Positions 1-10,867 of a stretch of DNA of 41,546 nucleotides are shown here, piece after piece (the stretch's first letter is position 1; each line of letters starts with the position of its first letter). The stretch comes from Candidatus Alkanophaga volatiphilum. GTDB taxonomy: Archaea; Halobacteriota; Syntropharchaeia; Alkanophagales; B39-G2. Below the pieces are notes generated by a model. That model was not told the DNA's origin. It was given only the letters and a program-made list of their open reading frames with translations, and made no database searches. The stretch is taken from contig JAPHEE010000014.1 in assembly GCA_029259545.1 (NCBI GenBank), positions 1-41,546 on the forward strand, written 5' to 3'. A program made the translations under genes and the position numbers.

Positions 1-97
1 TTATATGACGCAGCGGGGATCGAAGATGCGAGATGAAAAGTTTTATATAAAACCTTTACACACCCCTGAATCGGGCGCGGACAGAGGAGACGTGCCT
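1..97 (+). promoter_or_regulatory. CRISPR leader (partial) with TATA-like promoter
   Basis: This 97-base stretch before the first repeat contains no repeat copy. It holds an A/T-rich box, TTTATATA at about 42-49, roughly 50 bases upstream of repeat 1, which is a suitable place for an archaeal TATA box driving pre-crRNA transcription to the right. The best-conserved repeats lie on this side and the degenerate ones at the far end, so this is the leader end. The leader probably continues beyond the window. Confidence 0.6.
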
Positions 98-3000
98 GAA
101 AGAAATCAGACCAAGGTGGGATTGAAACAAAACTGCGACCGCCCGGACCTTCTTGGACGGACGCGAAAGAAATCAGACCAAGGTGGGATTGAAACGTGGC
201 TGCTCTACGAAAGACTCTCCGTCGTGGGCGAGGAGGAAAGAAATCAGACCAAGGTGGGATTGAAACTGCGGCATCACTCCTCCCAGAAGCGTATGCACTC
301 CGTGGAAAGAAATCAGACCAAGGTGGGATTGAAACTGATCAAAATTTCGGGCGGCGTTCCTAAGCGAACCTGCGTCGAAAGAAATCAGACCAAGGTGGGA
401 TTGAAACAGCGCCCGGATGATCTTGATCGGGACATCTACTTCGAGAAAGAAATCAGACCAAGGTGGGATTGAAACCCGACGAGGATTACAGAGTGGTACT
501 GCCCGAAGTGCGAAAGAAATCAGACCAAGGTGGGATTGAAACCACTAACGCAAATATACAAGCTAAGACGAATAACACGAAAGAAATCAGACCAAGGTGG
601 GATTGAAACGAGGAGAGCGTGATGCTCATGGCAAACTTTTACAGGAAAGAAATCAGACCAAGGTGGGATTGAAACCCGCGATATGCAGCGCATGCATTGC
701 AAGAACAGTCGTAGAAAGAAATCAGACCAAGGTGGGATTGAAACCGGAGCTCGACGACGAAGACCGTCGCCATCAAGTTCGAAAGAAATCAGACCAAGGT
801 GGGATTGAAACCACGCTGTCGTCATCTCCAACATTCCCAGTTGCCGCAAAGAAATCAGACCAAGGTGGGATTGAAACCAGCTCCGCCTCGTCCTGCCAAG
901 TGTGGTAGTGGTCGAAAGAAATCAGACCAAGGTGGGATTGAAACCGTCACCTCAAGCTCCCGTATCAACACGTCTAAAAGAAAGAAATCAGACCAAGGTG
1001 GGATTGAAACATCTTGTCAGGATGATGAGGGTGAGCGTGTCTGATCTGAAAGAAATCAGACCAAGGTGGGATTGAAACCTCTTTATCCTATGATACGCCC
1101 TCCTCTCCTGCCTGCGAAAGAAATCAGACCAAGGTGGGATTGAAACACGCAGTACTTCTCGTAGTGCCGCATGCTGACTTCGGAAAGAAATCAGACCAAG
1201 GTGGGATTGAAACCGACTTCGAGGTTGCGAGCGAGGAGACCGCCGAGGAGGGAAAGAAATCAGACCAAGGTGGGATTGAAACCGCCGAGCAGGCGGCGGC
1301 ACACCCCGTGCATCGTCGGAAAGAAATCAGACCAAGGTGGGATTGAAACGCGGCGGCAGACGGAGAGCGTCGCCGGCGTTGCGAGGCGGGAAAGAAATCA
1401 GACCAAGGTGGGATTGAAACCGGGACAACGGTGATCACCATGAAATGGTTTGGCTCGAAAGAAATCAGACCAAGGTGGGATTGAAACCTCGTAAGTCGGG
1501 TACTCCACTCTGATGATCTCATCCGAAAGAAATCAGACCAAGGTGGGATTGAAACAGCTGAAGCCGGAAGAGCGCCAGCCTCGCCAGAAGAAGAAAGAAA
1601 TCAGACCAAGGTGGGATTGAAACATTTAAATACGAACCTACAACAAACGTCATAGGAGGTGAAAGAAATCAGACCAAGGTGGGATTGAAACTGTTTTACA
1701 CAGATTGGACTAACGACGACGACTGGAAAGAAATCAGACCAAGGTGGGATTGAAACTAAAGCTTGCGCTCTAGTCCTCTCCATCCTTTACCTGAAAGAAA
1801 TCAGACCAAGGTGGGATTGAAACCAGTGAGCTACAAAAAAATAAGCTAAAAAATTGAAAAGAAAGAAATCAGACCAAGGTGGGATTGAAACGACGGCGTG
1901 CACGTCTGCATTTTCTGCGGCACGTTCGGAAAGAAATCAGACCAAGGTGGGATTGAAACTGCGGGGAGGATTAGCAATTTTTCTTTCAACACCGGAAAGA
2001 AATCAGACCAAGGTGGGATTGAAACGTGATCTTGTCGGCGATGAGTACAAAATATCGATTGGAAAGAAATCAGACCAAGGTGGGATTGAAACCGTGACCG
2101 AGGCGGCGGACGCACTCACGGCACACCGGCAGAAAGAAATCAGACCAAGGTGGGATTGAAACTGTTTCTCCTATAATGGCTATCAATGCGTTTTTGTGAA
2201 AGAAATCAGACCAAGGTGGGATTGAAACTTTGACTTGATGCAAGGGGGGCGCAAAATTGGGACAGAAAGAAATCAGACCAAGGTGGGATTGAAACTGTCC
2301 ATCCTTCCAGCCCCCACTAAAACCATCTCCGTTTGAAAGAAATCAGACCAAGGTGGGATTGAAACATGATTTCAATGTCTTTGATGCGTTCGAAATGGGA
2401 AAAGAAAGAAATCAGACCAAGGTGGGATTGAAACAAGAACTTGGCGACGCCCGTCCTGTTGCGAACTCTGAGAAAGAAATCAGACCAAGGTGGGATTGAA
2501 ACCATACTCTTCGCCGCTAGCGATAAGTTGTTGTTGCAGAAAGAAATCAGACCAAGGTGGGATTGAAACTTGCGTCGCTCGTCGCAAGACATGGCGGCAA
2601 AACGTCGAAAGAAATCAGACCAAGGTGGGATTGAAACGTCGGTGTCAATGCGTTTCATGACCTCCCGAAACTGGAAAGAAATCAGACCAAGGTGGGATTG
2701 AAACACTACGAGGAATTCCTGATTCCGGTCAAGGCTTCGAGGAAAGAAATCAGACCAAGGTGGGATTGAAACCAAGAATCTCGCCGAATAAAAGCGAAAG
2801 AACGTCGGCGGAAAGAAATCAGACCAAGGTGGGATTGAAACCTCCGCAAAGGCGTCTGCGAGGCTTTCCGCCCGCTTAGGAAAGAAATCAGACCAAGGTG
2901 GGATTGAAACCTTTTTTCGCTGTATGCATTATGCATACACCCAGAAAAGAAAGAAATCAGACCAAGGTGGGATTGAAACAGGAGGTGGCGAGCCACGAGA

Positions 3001-6000
3001 GAGGAGAAAGAGCCGAGAAAGAAATCAGACCAAGGTGGGATTGAAACAGATCTTGCAGGATTCCTGCAAGATTTTTTTCCTTTTGAAAGAAATCAGACCA
3101 AGGTGGGATTGAAACCGGTTGCTATTTGAAAAAAACTTTCAGACTGCGAGAAAGAAATCAGACCAAGGTGGGATTGAAACTTTGAGTTATAAAGCTTTTG
3201 GTTTCGCTGCGAGTCGAGAAAGAAATCAGACCAAGGTGGGATTGAAACTCGAAGAAGTTCACATACAACGAGTCCAAGTTCGTCGTTTCAGAAAGAAATC
3301 AGACCAAGGTGGGATTGAAACCGTGACGCTCTCAGAGACGTTACGAAGAAGTTGCGGGAAAGAAATCAGACCAAGGTGGGATTGAAACCGCTACTTCGAG
3401 CTCTCGATGATGCTCGAAGAGAAGGAAAGAAATCAGACCAAGGTGGGATTGAAACACGATCACGTAAGCTCCGCAACCCCGCACGATGCTGAAAGAAATC
3501 AGACCAAGGTGGGATTGAAACGAAACGGGTACGCCTCCCCTCCTGCACCTTCCGCCTGAAAGAAATCAGACCAAGGTGGGATTGAAACTGATGTTGCACT
3601 CCGCCTCGCCCACGACGATTTTGCCGAAAGAAATCAGACCAAGGTGGGATTGAAACGCTAATTCCATCCTCTCGTCCAACAGCTCGAAGAAGGGAAAGAA
3701 ATCAGACCAAGGTGGGATTGAAACGTCATCATAGGCGGCGTGCCGCAAGACCGCACTTACGGAAAGAAATCAGACCAAGGTGGGATTGAAACTGGTCTCG
3801 CCCGCACTGATGGTAAGCGATGCGGTAAGAAAGAAATCAGACCAAGGTGGGATTGAAACTATCATCGATGATTAGCTCCAGCTTACCAGTTTCGAGAAAG
3901 AAATCAGACCAAGGTGGGATTGAAACTGCTTTGCAACTTCGGCATGTTGATGGGAAGCTTCTGAAAGAAATCAGACCAAGGTGGGATTGAAACAGAGCCA
4001 TCAGGCGGGCTTGTGGCTCTTACATAGTAAGGAAAGAAATCAGACCAAGGTGGGATTGAAACGAAAGTTGGTGATAAGATAATCTCGAAGACAAACAAGA
4101 AAGAAATCAGACCAAGGTGGGATTGAAACGACGCCTGCGAGGTACGCATCAGGGCTGATGTTCGAAAGAAATCAGACCAAGGTGGGATTGAAACCACGAG
4201 TGATGACCGATGCGGTGGCATGGAAGTAGAGAAAGAAATCAGACCAAGGTGGGATTGAAACGCGTTGACATCTTCGACTATGATACTGACTTCTGTAGAA
4301 AGAAATCAGACCAAGGTGGGATTGAAACCTGTATAACGCCTCTACGAAATCTAACTGAACCCTGAAAGAAATCAAGGCACGAGTAATACGGTCTATCATC
4401 CGCACCGCCTACGAAATCTAACTGAACCCTGAAAGAAATCAGACCAAGGTGGGATTGAAACCGTAAAGGTGATCGCATGCCCGTCTTAGCTATCATAGGG
4501 AAAGAAATCAGACCAAGGTGGGATTGAAACTTCGTCGGTGATTTTGAACTTCTCTTCTAGGAAGTCTGAAAGAAATCAGACCAAGGTGGGATTGAAACGC
4601 TTCAACCTCTACGTCAAAGAACGCCTCCCCGAGCGAAAGAAATCAGACCAAGGTGGGATTGAAACCGAAAAAGATCTATTTACGCATCAACAAAGACAGA
4701 ACAGAAAGAAATCAGACCAAGGTGGGATTGAAACGAGTACCAGCGGAGTATTCTATCAGCGGAGACGGAAGAAAGAAATCAGACCAAGGTGGGATTGAAA
4801 CGCGTCTCAAGAGAACTACCCAACACGAGCAGACTTGAGAAAGAAATCAGACCAAGGTGGGATTGAAACTGATGTATGACAATTCTGCTGCTGGGTGCTT
4901 CTTTCGCGAAAGAAATCAGACCAAGGTGGGATTGAAACTTCGGGATGTGAAGATTAAGCTAGGCATCAGTGATAGAAAGAAATCAGACCAAGGTGGGATT
5001 GAAACATGTGCGGTATGCACATGATCATGTTCTCCTTAAGAAAGAAATCAGACCAAGGTGGGATTGAAACTCTCTCTCTGCCTTGAGTCTCTCAATTGTT
5101 TGTTCTGGAAAGAAATCAGACCAAGGTGGGATTGAAACCTCTCATCATTATGGCTATCGTCATAGGTGGCTTCATCGAAAGAAATCAGACCAAGGTGGGA
5201 TTGAAACAAGACGGTGTGCAGGGTGCGGAAGGAGTTAGGGCTAACGGAAAGAAATCAGACCAAGGTGGGATTGAAACAAGAGAAAAATACCAACCCGACG
5301 AGGCAAGGTAGAGGCGGAAAGAAATCAGACCAAGGTGGGATTGAAACTCTTATCATACGTCTTAAAGCCGCATACTACGCATTGAAAGAAATCAGACCAA
5401 GGTGGGATTGAAACAGGGACGGCACAACTTACGTCGAACACTCGTTAAAGAAAGAAATCAGACCAAGGTGGGATTGAAACAAATTTGGGACTTGGAAGCT
5501 GAGGAAAGAGCTTGGAAAAGAAAGAAATCAGACCAAGGTGGGATTGAAACAAGAGAGTTAGCTTATTGCAAGAAAGCCACATGCCCAGAAAGAAATCAGA
5601 CCAAGGTGGGATTGAAACAGAGAGGCTGCGGCTTGCCGTACTTGAGTATTCTTGGAAAGAAATCAGACCAAGGTGGGATTGAAACTGTGAGCCGTGAATT
5701 ATAACGGTTCTACATCTATATAGAAAGAAATCAGACCAAGGTGGGATTGAAACTAAAACAGGCGTACGAGGAGAAACGTGAGGAATTGACGCAGGAAAGA
5801 AATCAGACCAAGGTGGGATTGAAACGAGTGGGACGCACGACAGTAACGTAACGAGGCTTTGAGAAAGAAATCAGACCAAGGTGGGATTGAAACTTCAGGC
5901 GGCGGTTCGGCTGGCACAGGGATTACAACTGAAAGAAATCAGACCAAGGTGGGATTGAAACGAGCTTGAGGCGGAGGAGCTGATCAAAGAAGCTTTAGAA

Positions 6001-8548
6001 AGAAATCAGACCAAGGTGGGATTGAAACATCACCCGCCCCGAATTCCTTAAGCGTTACGCAGAGGAAAGAAATCAGACCAAGGTGGGATTGAAACTGAAG
6101 TAGCAACGGCGCTATGGGAGTTGTTCAAGCTTTACAAGAAAGAAATCAGACCAAGGTGGGATTGAAACTGCCTCCCACGACGTTGCCGTTCTCGTCGTAG
6201 CACCTGAAAGAAATCAGACCAAGGTGGGATTGAAACTCAATCTTCCTCACGGCTCCCCTTTCCACAAGCTCTTTAGCGAAAGAAATCAGACCAAGGTGGG
6301 ATTGAAACCATAACCGCTAAGCTCGAAGCTCTAAGACGCTACAAGAAAGAAATCAGACCAAGGTGGGATTGAAACCCGATACGAACAGCACCGCAAACTT
6401 TAGCTTAACTCCCCGAAAGAAATCAGACCAAGGTGGGATTGAAACTGTTGAAGAACCGCACCTCTGTTGCGGCGGAATACTCCTGAAAGAAATCAGACCA
6501 AGGTGGGATTGAAACGTGCGTAGATCGCAATTACGGCGTCGTCGCCGCTCCGAAAGAAATCAGACCAAGGTGGGATTGAAACCGAACGTGAGTTTCCTCG
6601 AGCGCTCTGGTGGACGCGAAAGAAATCAGACCAAGGTGGGATTGAAACAATTGTGGATACTCACGAAGAGAATTAGCTTACTGCGAAAGAAATCAGACCA
6701 AGGTGGGATTGAAACATAGCGCCGTTGCCACCTCATGGATTTGGTCATAAAGAAAGAAATCAGACCAAGGTGGGATTGAAACCATACCTCGCAGATCCAA
6801 CCGTATCCCCGATACGGGAAAGAAATCAGACCAAGGTGGGATTGAAATCTTGATGGTGTCGAGTGCTGGGAGCATGACCGATATGCGAAAGAAATCAGAC
6901 CAAGGTGGGATTGAAATATGCATCGTGCTGCCCATATCAACAGGTTCATAGCGGGAAAGAAATCAGACCAAGGTGGGATTGAAAGGCTTGCGAGGTGCCG
7001 TCCTCTTTGCGGCAGGCGTCGAAAGAAATCAGACCAAGGTGGGATTGAAAGCGTAGAAGACGGGCGTCGTGTCCAGCGGCTTCTCTTCCGAAAGAAATCA
7101 GACCAAGGTGGGATTGAAAGTGTTGTCAAACTCCCGATCCACCTCTACGATGTATTGAAAGAAATCAGACCAAGGTGGGATTGAAAGCGAGACCGCCTTC
7201 ACCGCCTCCCACCAACCTCCAAGAAAGAAATCAGACCAAGGTGGGATTGAAAGGCTTACCGATGTTGAAGTTTCATGGGACGAATGCAGAAAGAAATCAG
7301 ACCAAGGTGGGATTGAAAGGTTTGGAAATCCCGGAAGGTGCGAGCGTTTCAGCCAAGAAGAAATCAGACCAAGGTGGGATTGAAAGGCAGGAGGAACAAA
7401 GGATTTTCGAGCGCCAGAGGGCGAAGAAATCAGACCAAGGTGGGATTGAAAGTTCGGCTGTGCGTGGCAGGACGCCGGTCCCTACGTCTTTCCGGAGGAA
7501 GAAATCAGACCAAGGTGGGATTGAAAGTATAAAAGCCGTCGCAGCTCTTCGAGAAACCGCTTCCGTGAAGAAATCAGACCAAGGTGGGATTGAAAGAACT
7601 GAAGCATTGAGCGACGGCGACGCTGTGTTTGAAGAAGAAATCAGACCAAGGTGGGATTGAAAGTATTTCCTTGTCCATCGTTGCTAGCTCTTCTTTTATC
7701 GTGAAGAAATCAGACCAAGGTGGGATTGAAAGAGCCGCAATATCGTCAGGACTCCAAAAGCACATCTCGAGAAGAAATCAGACCAAGGTGGGATTGAAAG
7801 GGGACGAGGGTGGAGGAGGTGAGTGAGGGCGCTAAAGGGAAGAAATCAGACCAAGGTGGGATTGAAAGATGTGGAAGGGTCATAGTCCCTCCATCCTAAC
7901 ATGCGGATGAAGAAATCAGACCAAGGTGGGATTGAAAGAAATACTCGATGAAACGATTGCAAGGCTGAAAGCGGAAGAAATCAGACCAAGGTGGGATTGA
8001 AAGAAGAGATGGGATCGCCGATGAGGAGATCAAAGAGCATCTTGAAGAAATCAGACCAAGGTGGGATTGAAAGCTGAAACCCGCCCTGCGGCTTCTGTGC
8101 TGTGAGCAAGAAGAAATCAGACCAAGGTGGGATTGAAAGTTCTAGAGTGGGTGCTCTCTAGGAAGGACGCCTTGCAAGAGAAGAAATCAGACCAAGGTGG
8201 GATTGAAAGCACTCGCTCTTCTTGCAACTTCTTTTTGTCGAGCTTCAGAAGAAATCAGACCAAGGTGGGATTGAAAGGCAGCAGAATTGTCCTACATCAA
8301 GGTAGCAGAATTCAGAAGAAATCAGACCAAGGTGGGATTGAAAGAGTACATGAGCAGCCTTGCGTCCTCCGGGCGTAGCTCCCGAGAAGAAATCAGACCA
8401 AGGTGGGATTGAAAGGCTCCACATCCAGAACGTTGAACGTCGCAGCATGACCGAAGAAATCAGACCAAGGTGGGATTGAAAGGAGAACTTAGACATCGCT
8501 CTTTCGGCTCTTAGAGATGAAGAAATCAGACCAAGGTGGGATTGAGAG
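98..8548 (+). CRISPR. CRISPR array, about 124 repeats
   Basis: The array has about 124 intact repeats by manual count. Each is 30-31 nt, starting GAAAGAAATCAGACC and ending GGTGGGATTGAAAC, and they are separated by unique spacers of about 34-44 nt. The ending ATTGAAAC/G matches the 8-nt crRNA 5' handle known from type I and III archaeal systems, so transcription runs left to right. Repeat variants are layered: ATTGAAAC up to 6782, ATTGAAAT in two repeats (6818-6917), ATTGAAAG from 6955, and from 7357 a 30-nt form that has lost one A near its start (GAAGAAATC). The final repeat (8519-8548) is further mutated, ending ATTGAGAG, and marks the old end. No cas genes lie in the window. ORFs listed across the array are repeat translations and not genes. 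Confidence 0.98.
4329..4430 (+). repeat. Aberrant CRISPR unit with off-register duplication
   Basis: The stretch between two intact repeats is 102 nt instead of about 36. A 33-nt sequence covering the 3' part of the spacer and the first 11 bases of a repeat occurs twice, at 4342-4374 and 4409-4441, exactly 67 nt apart, which is one repeat-plus-spacer length. Between the copies lie 34 nt of unrelated sequence, the size of a spacer. The repeat fragment at 4364-4374 is only the first 11 bases of the normal repeat and lacks the ATTGAAAC handle. Confidence 0.9.
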
Positions 8549-9407
8549 AAAACCTCCACATTCTCTTCACCTGCGGCAATGCCCCTGCCCTTGCGTCCCG
8601 CCTCAAGAACCTTAGGTCTTCAGGGCTAACCCCGTTATCCAGCAGCTGCTTAAACACTGCGAGAATACAGCCCGAAATGCCCACTCTGAGTGACGGTGCC
8701 GCTCTCTTACACGCAGATGCGACTTCTAAAATCTCAAAAATCCTAGAAGAACTCTCGAAATCGAAGCCTGCCGCCCGCAGTCTCTCTTCATTAGCGGCGT
8801 AAACCGTGCACGGCTGTATCATTAATTCGTCCACTCCTAAAGACTCTATGAGCGCCGCAAGCTTCGGAAGCTCGTCATCGTTAATCCCAGGGCAGTAAAC
8901 TGCCCTTGCAACTCCTAGAACGTCGTCGGAACGCCCCACTAACTCTAAGGCTTTAAGAGCTGCTTTAAATTCTCTAGCTCCACCGCCTGTGATTTTTGCA
9001 TAGGTCTGCGGCGTCGCGGCGCTCATGCTCACCATCACGATGTCCACCAGCGGCTCAAGCCCCGAAAAACTTTTTTCGTCAAGAAGCGTGCCGTTCGTCT
9101 GCAAATCAATACGCACGTCCCCGAACTTCCTGCGAAGACCCTTGATTATTGAGATGAGGCGATGGGCGCCAGCGAGCAACGGCTCACCGTACTGCGAAAT
9201 CGTTATAGCCTTAGGGTTTTCGTCTCCATAGTAGCCCTCCCTAGGCGCCGCTCCCGCCTCCGCAGCGACTCTTGAATAGCAGAAAATACAATTTAAGTTG
9301 CATGCCGCAGTTATCTCGTAGGAGGGGTGGTGTTTAGGGTTTTTTATCTTAGTATCGAGCCCTTCACAAAAGATACAATGCGATGGTGTATTAATGTCAA
9401 TTAACAT
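8526..9407 (-). CDS. Radical SAM domain protein
   Basis: This 293-residue protein carries the radical SAM cluster motif CNLNCIFC (CX3CX2C) near residue 36, which would bind a [4Fe-4S] cluster and cleave S-adenosylmethionine. An extra Cys pair (HCIFC) lies near the N-terminus. The motifs SQYGEPLL and LQTNGTLL match the conserved strands after the cluster loop of radical SAM barrels. The substrate cannot be assigned; it does not look like NrdG or NifB. The gene starts 27 bases after cdhE on the same strand and may be the last gene of the CODH/ACS operon. The last 23 bases, including the TGA stop, lie inside the terminal CRISPR repeat, so the C-terminal residues (SLNPTLV) are repeat-encoded. The original C-terminus may have been replaced when the array abutted the gene. 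Confidence 0.85.
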   Translation of the reverse strand: MLIDINTPSHCIFCEGLDTKIKNPKHHPSYEITAACNLNCIFCYSRVAAEAGAAPREGYYGDENPKAITISQYGEPLLAGAHRLISIIKGLRRKFGDVRIDLQTNGTLLDEKSFSGLEPLVDIVMVSMSAATPQTYAKITGGGAREFKAALKALELVGRSDDVLGVARAVYCPGINDDELPKLAALIESLGVDELMIQPCTVYAANEERLRAAGFDFESSSRIFEILEVASACKRAAPSLRVGISGCILAVFKQLLDNGVSPEDLRFLRRDARAGALPQVKRMWRFSLNPTLV

Positions 9408-9434
9408 ACGAGAAAGGGGAAAGCTGAAAAAGAA

Positions 9435-10838
9435 TTATTTAGGAGGCCAGTTCTTCTCCATCCAGTCAGGAATTCTGCCGCTGTCCGTAGGCCCAACCAT
9501 AACCTTCCAGCCTGTCGCCTCCTCGGTCTCTCCAGAGATTCTCGCCGCGAGCCCTGGTAGGACCAATGTTTTATGTTTAACTTTTTCTTCGACGCCGCTC
9601 TCCTCAAGCGCCTCCTTTATCTTCGCAGCGGTCAACTGACCGCCCGCAACTGCAGCTTCGACGCAGATGCCCTCGGTGTCGATGACGAGGAGGTAGGAGT
9701 CGATGTTGTTGGACGTGATGTCGCTTTCCACCGTGTAGTATGTTAATGCGAAGTTCGTGGTCACGAAAACCGGCGACTCCTCCGTCGGGCTGCCGAGGGC
9801 TCTCAAGCCGGGCGTCACCGCCACCGGACGCCTTGGATCCGTGTATATGTTTGCGACGAGCGTTATCTGCGGAATCAACGCGTACGGCTCTATGCTGTGC
9901 AGAATCATGATATCCGCATACTTTATCGTGAAAATCGTGGCGAGCACCGTCTCCCAGTAAGCAGCATCGATCTCGTTATCATATACGAGCCATGCCGTCA
10001 TCGGCACGCAGAGCAGCGGATATGCAATGTCTTTTTGCCCTTCTGCAATTGCTGCTCTCCTCAGACGCACGAAGTTCGCAAGCGTCGTCTCTAAGCCCTT
10101 GCCTGTCGGATACGTTCCGGGATCGAGCACGATATCCTCGATGCCCGCTTGCGAGAACGTGACCGCGAGACTCTTCAGCCCGTCGAGGTCGTTCGGCGCC
10201 GACACCGTCACCGGCACCTTGTACTCCAGCACCAGCTCCAAAACACGCTTCCAGTTATCCTTCGTCGCCGCATACAGCAGTGGTCTTTTATCAGCTACTA
10301 TTTTCAAAGCCTCTTCTAAGGCGGTCGCGTCGAAGGAGCAAAGGACAAGCGGCAGGTCCGTGATCTCAGAGACTTTACGCACGCATTCCGCAAACCTCTT
10401 CGGATCGCCAGAGGCGTTGCGCACCGCTACGCCGTCAAGCTTCAAGAACTCGCCAACATAGAACTTCTGCCAACTTTGTATCCTGTCAACACGCTCCTTT
10501 AGCGCGTCGTCACTCATCGTATCCCAAACGTCGTAGAATAACCCCGTACTATTGAAAAACGTCAGTTCGTGCCTGTGTAACACGTCCTCGCCGCCTATCT
10601 TCTTCGCATGTTCACCAACGCCTATCACAACTTCTCGAACTTCCGGCGCCAACAACTCCTTCAATTTCTCGTATTTTTCTCTGTACTTTTCCTCCTCGAG
10701 CAACGGCTTACATTCCTCCAGCTTCTTCCCCCGCTCTATCAACAGCGATGCAAACGCCATACAGGTCTTCTCGCCACACTCCCCGCAGTTCGTCTTCGGT
10801 AGCAACTCATAAAGCTCCATGGGGCTCTTCGCTTTCAT
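9435..10838 (-). CDS. cdhE: CODH/ACS gamma subunit (corrinoid Fe-S protein, large)
   Basis: This is the large subunit of the corrinoid iron-sulfur protein, which passes a methyl group between tetrahydromethanopterin and the acetyl-CoA synthase A-cluster in the cytoplasm. The N-terminus has the four-cysteine [4Fe-4S] pattern (CGECGEKTC, then a fourth Cys in KKLEEC), followed by a TIM-barrel-like region and a C-terminal cobamide-binding portion (GPTDSGRIPDW). The length of 467 residues is normal for the family. I chose the ATG at 10838 over the upstream GTG at 10847 because GAGGTG lies seven bases before it. It follows cdhD by 29 bases in the same operon. Its corrinoid need fits the cobyric acid synthase gene upstream of the operon. 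Confidence 0.95.
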   Translation of the reverse strand: MKAKSPMELYELLPKTNCGECGEKTCMAFASLLIERGKKLEECKPLLEEEKYREKYEKLKELLAPEVREVVIGVGEHAKKIGGEDVLHRHELTFFNSTGLFYDVWDTMSDDALKERVDRIQSWQKFYVGEFLKLDGVAVRNASGDPKRFAECVRKVSEITDLPLVLCSFDATALEEALKIVADKRPLLYAATKDNWKRVLELVLEYKVPVTVSAPNDLDGLKSLAVTFSQAGIEDIVLDPGTYPTGKGLETTLANFVRLRRAAIAEGQKDIAYPLLCVPMTAWLVYDNEIDAAYWETVLATIFTIKYADIMILHSIEPYALIPQITLVANIYTDPRRPVAVTPGLRALGSPTEESPVFVTTNFALTYYTVESDITSNNIDSYLLVIDTEGICVEAAVAGGQLTAAKIKEALEESGVEEKVKHKTLVLPGLAARISGETEEATGWKVMVGPTDSGRIPDWMEKNWPPK

Positions 10839-10867
10839 TTTCAACACCTCGCATTTCGCCTGTCATA

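Noticed and set aside
4329-4441. Simple recombination between repeats as the cause of the long unit
   Set aside because: Recombination between repeats would remove or add whole units; the duplication here starts within a spacer and ends 11 bases into a repeat, which does not fit.
98-8548. Self-targeting spacers against this window
   Set aside because: Reading the spacers against the genes of the window I saw no match longer than short chance identities; a computed search would be needed for certainty.
5-8559. Many ORFs of 60-167 residues in and along the array, with repeated ERNQTKVGLK or FQSHLGLIS peptides
   Set aside because: They are translations of the CRISPR repeat on either strand joined across spacers and do not represent genes.
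8526-9407. Radical SAM protein as the NrdG activase of NrdD
   Set aside because: It is 293 residues, lies about 20 kb from nrdD, and lacks the short NrdG architecture; its position after cdhE suggests another role.
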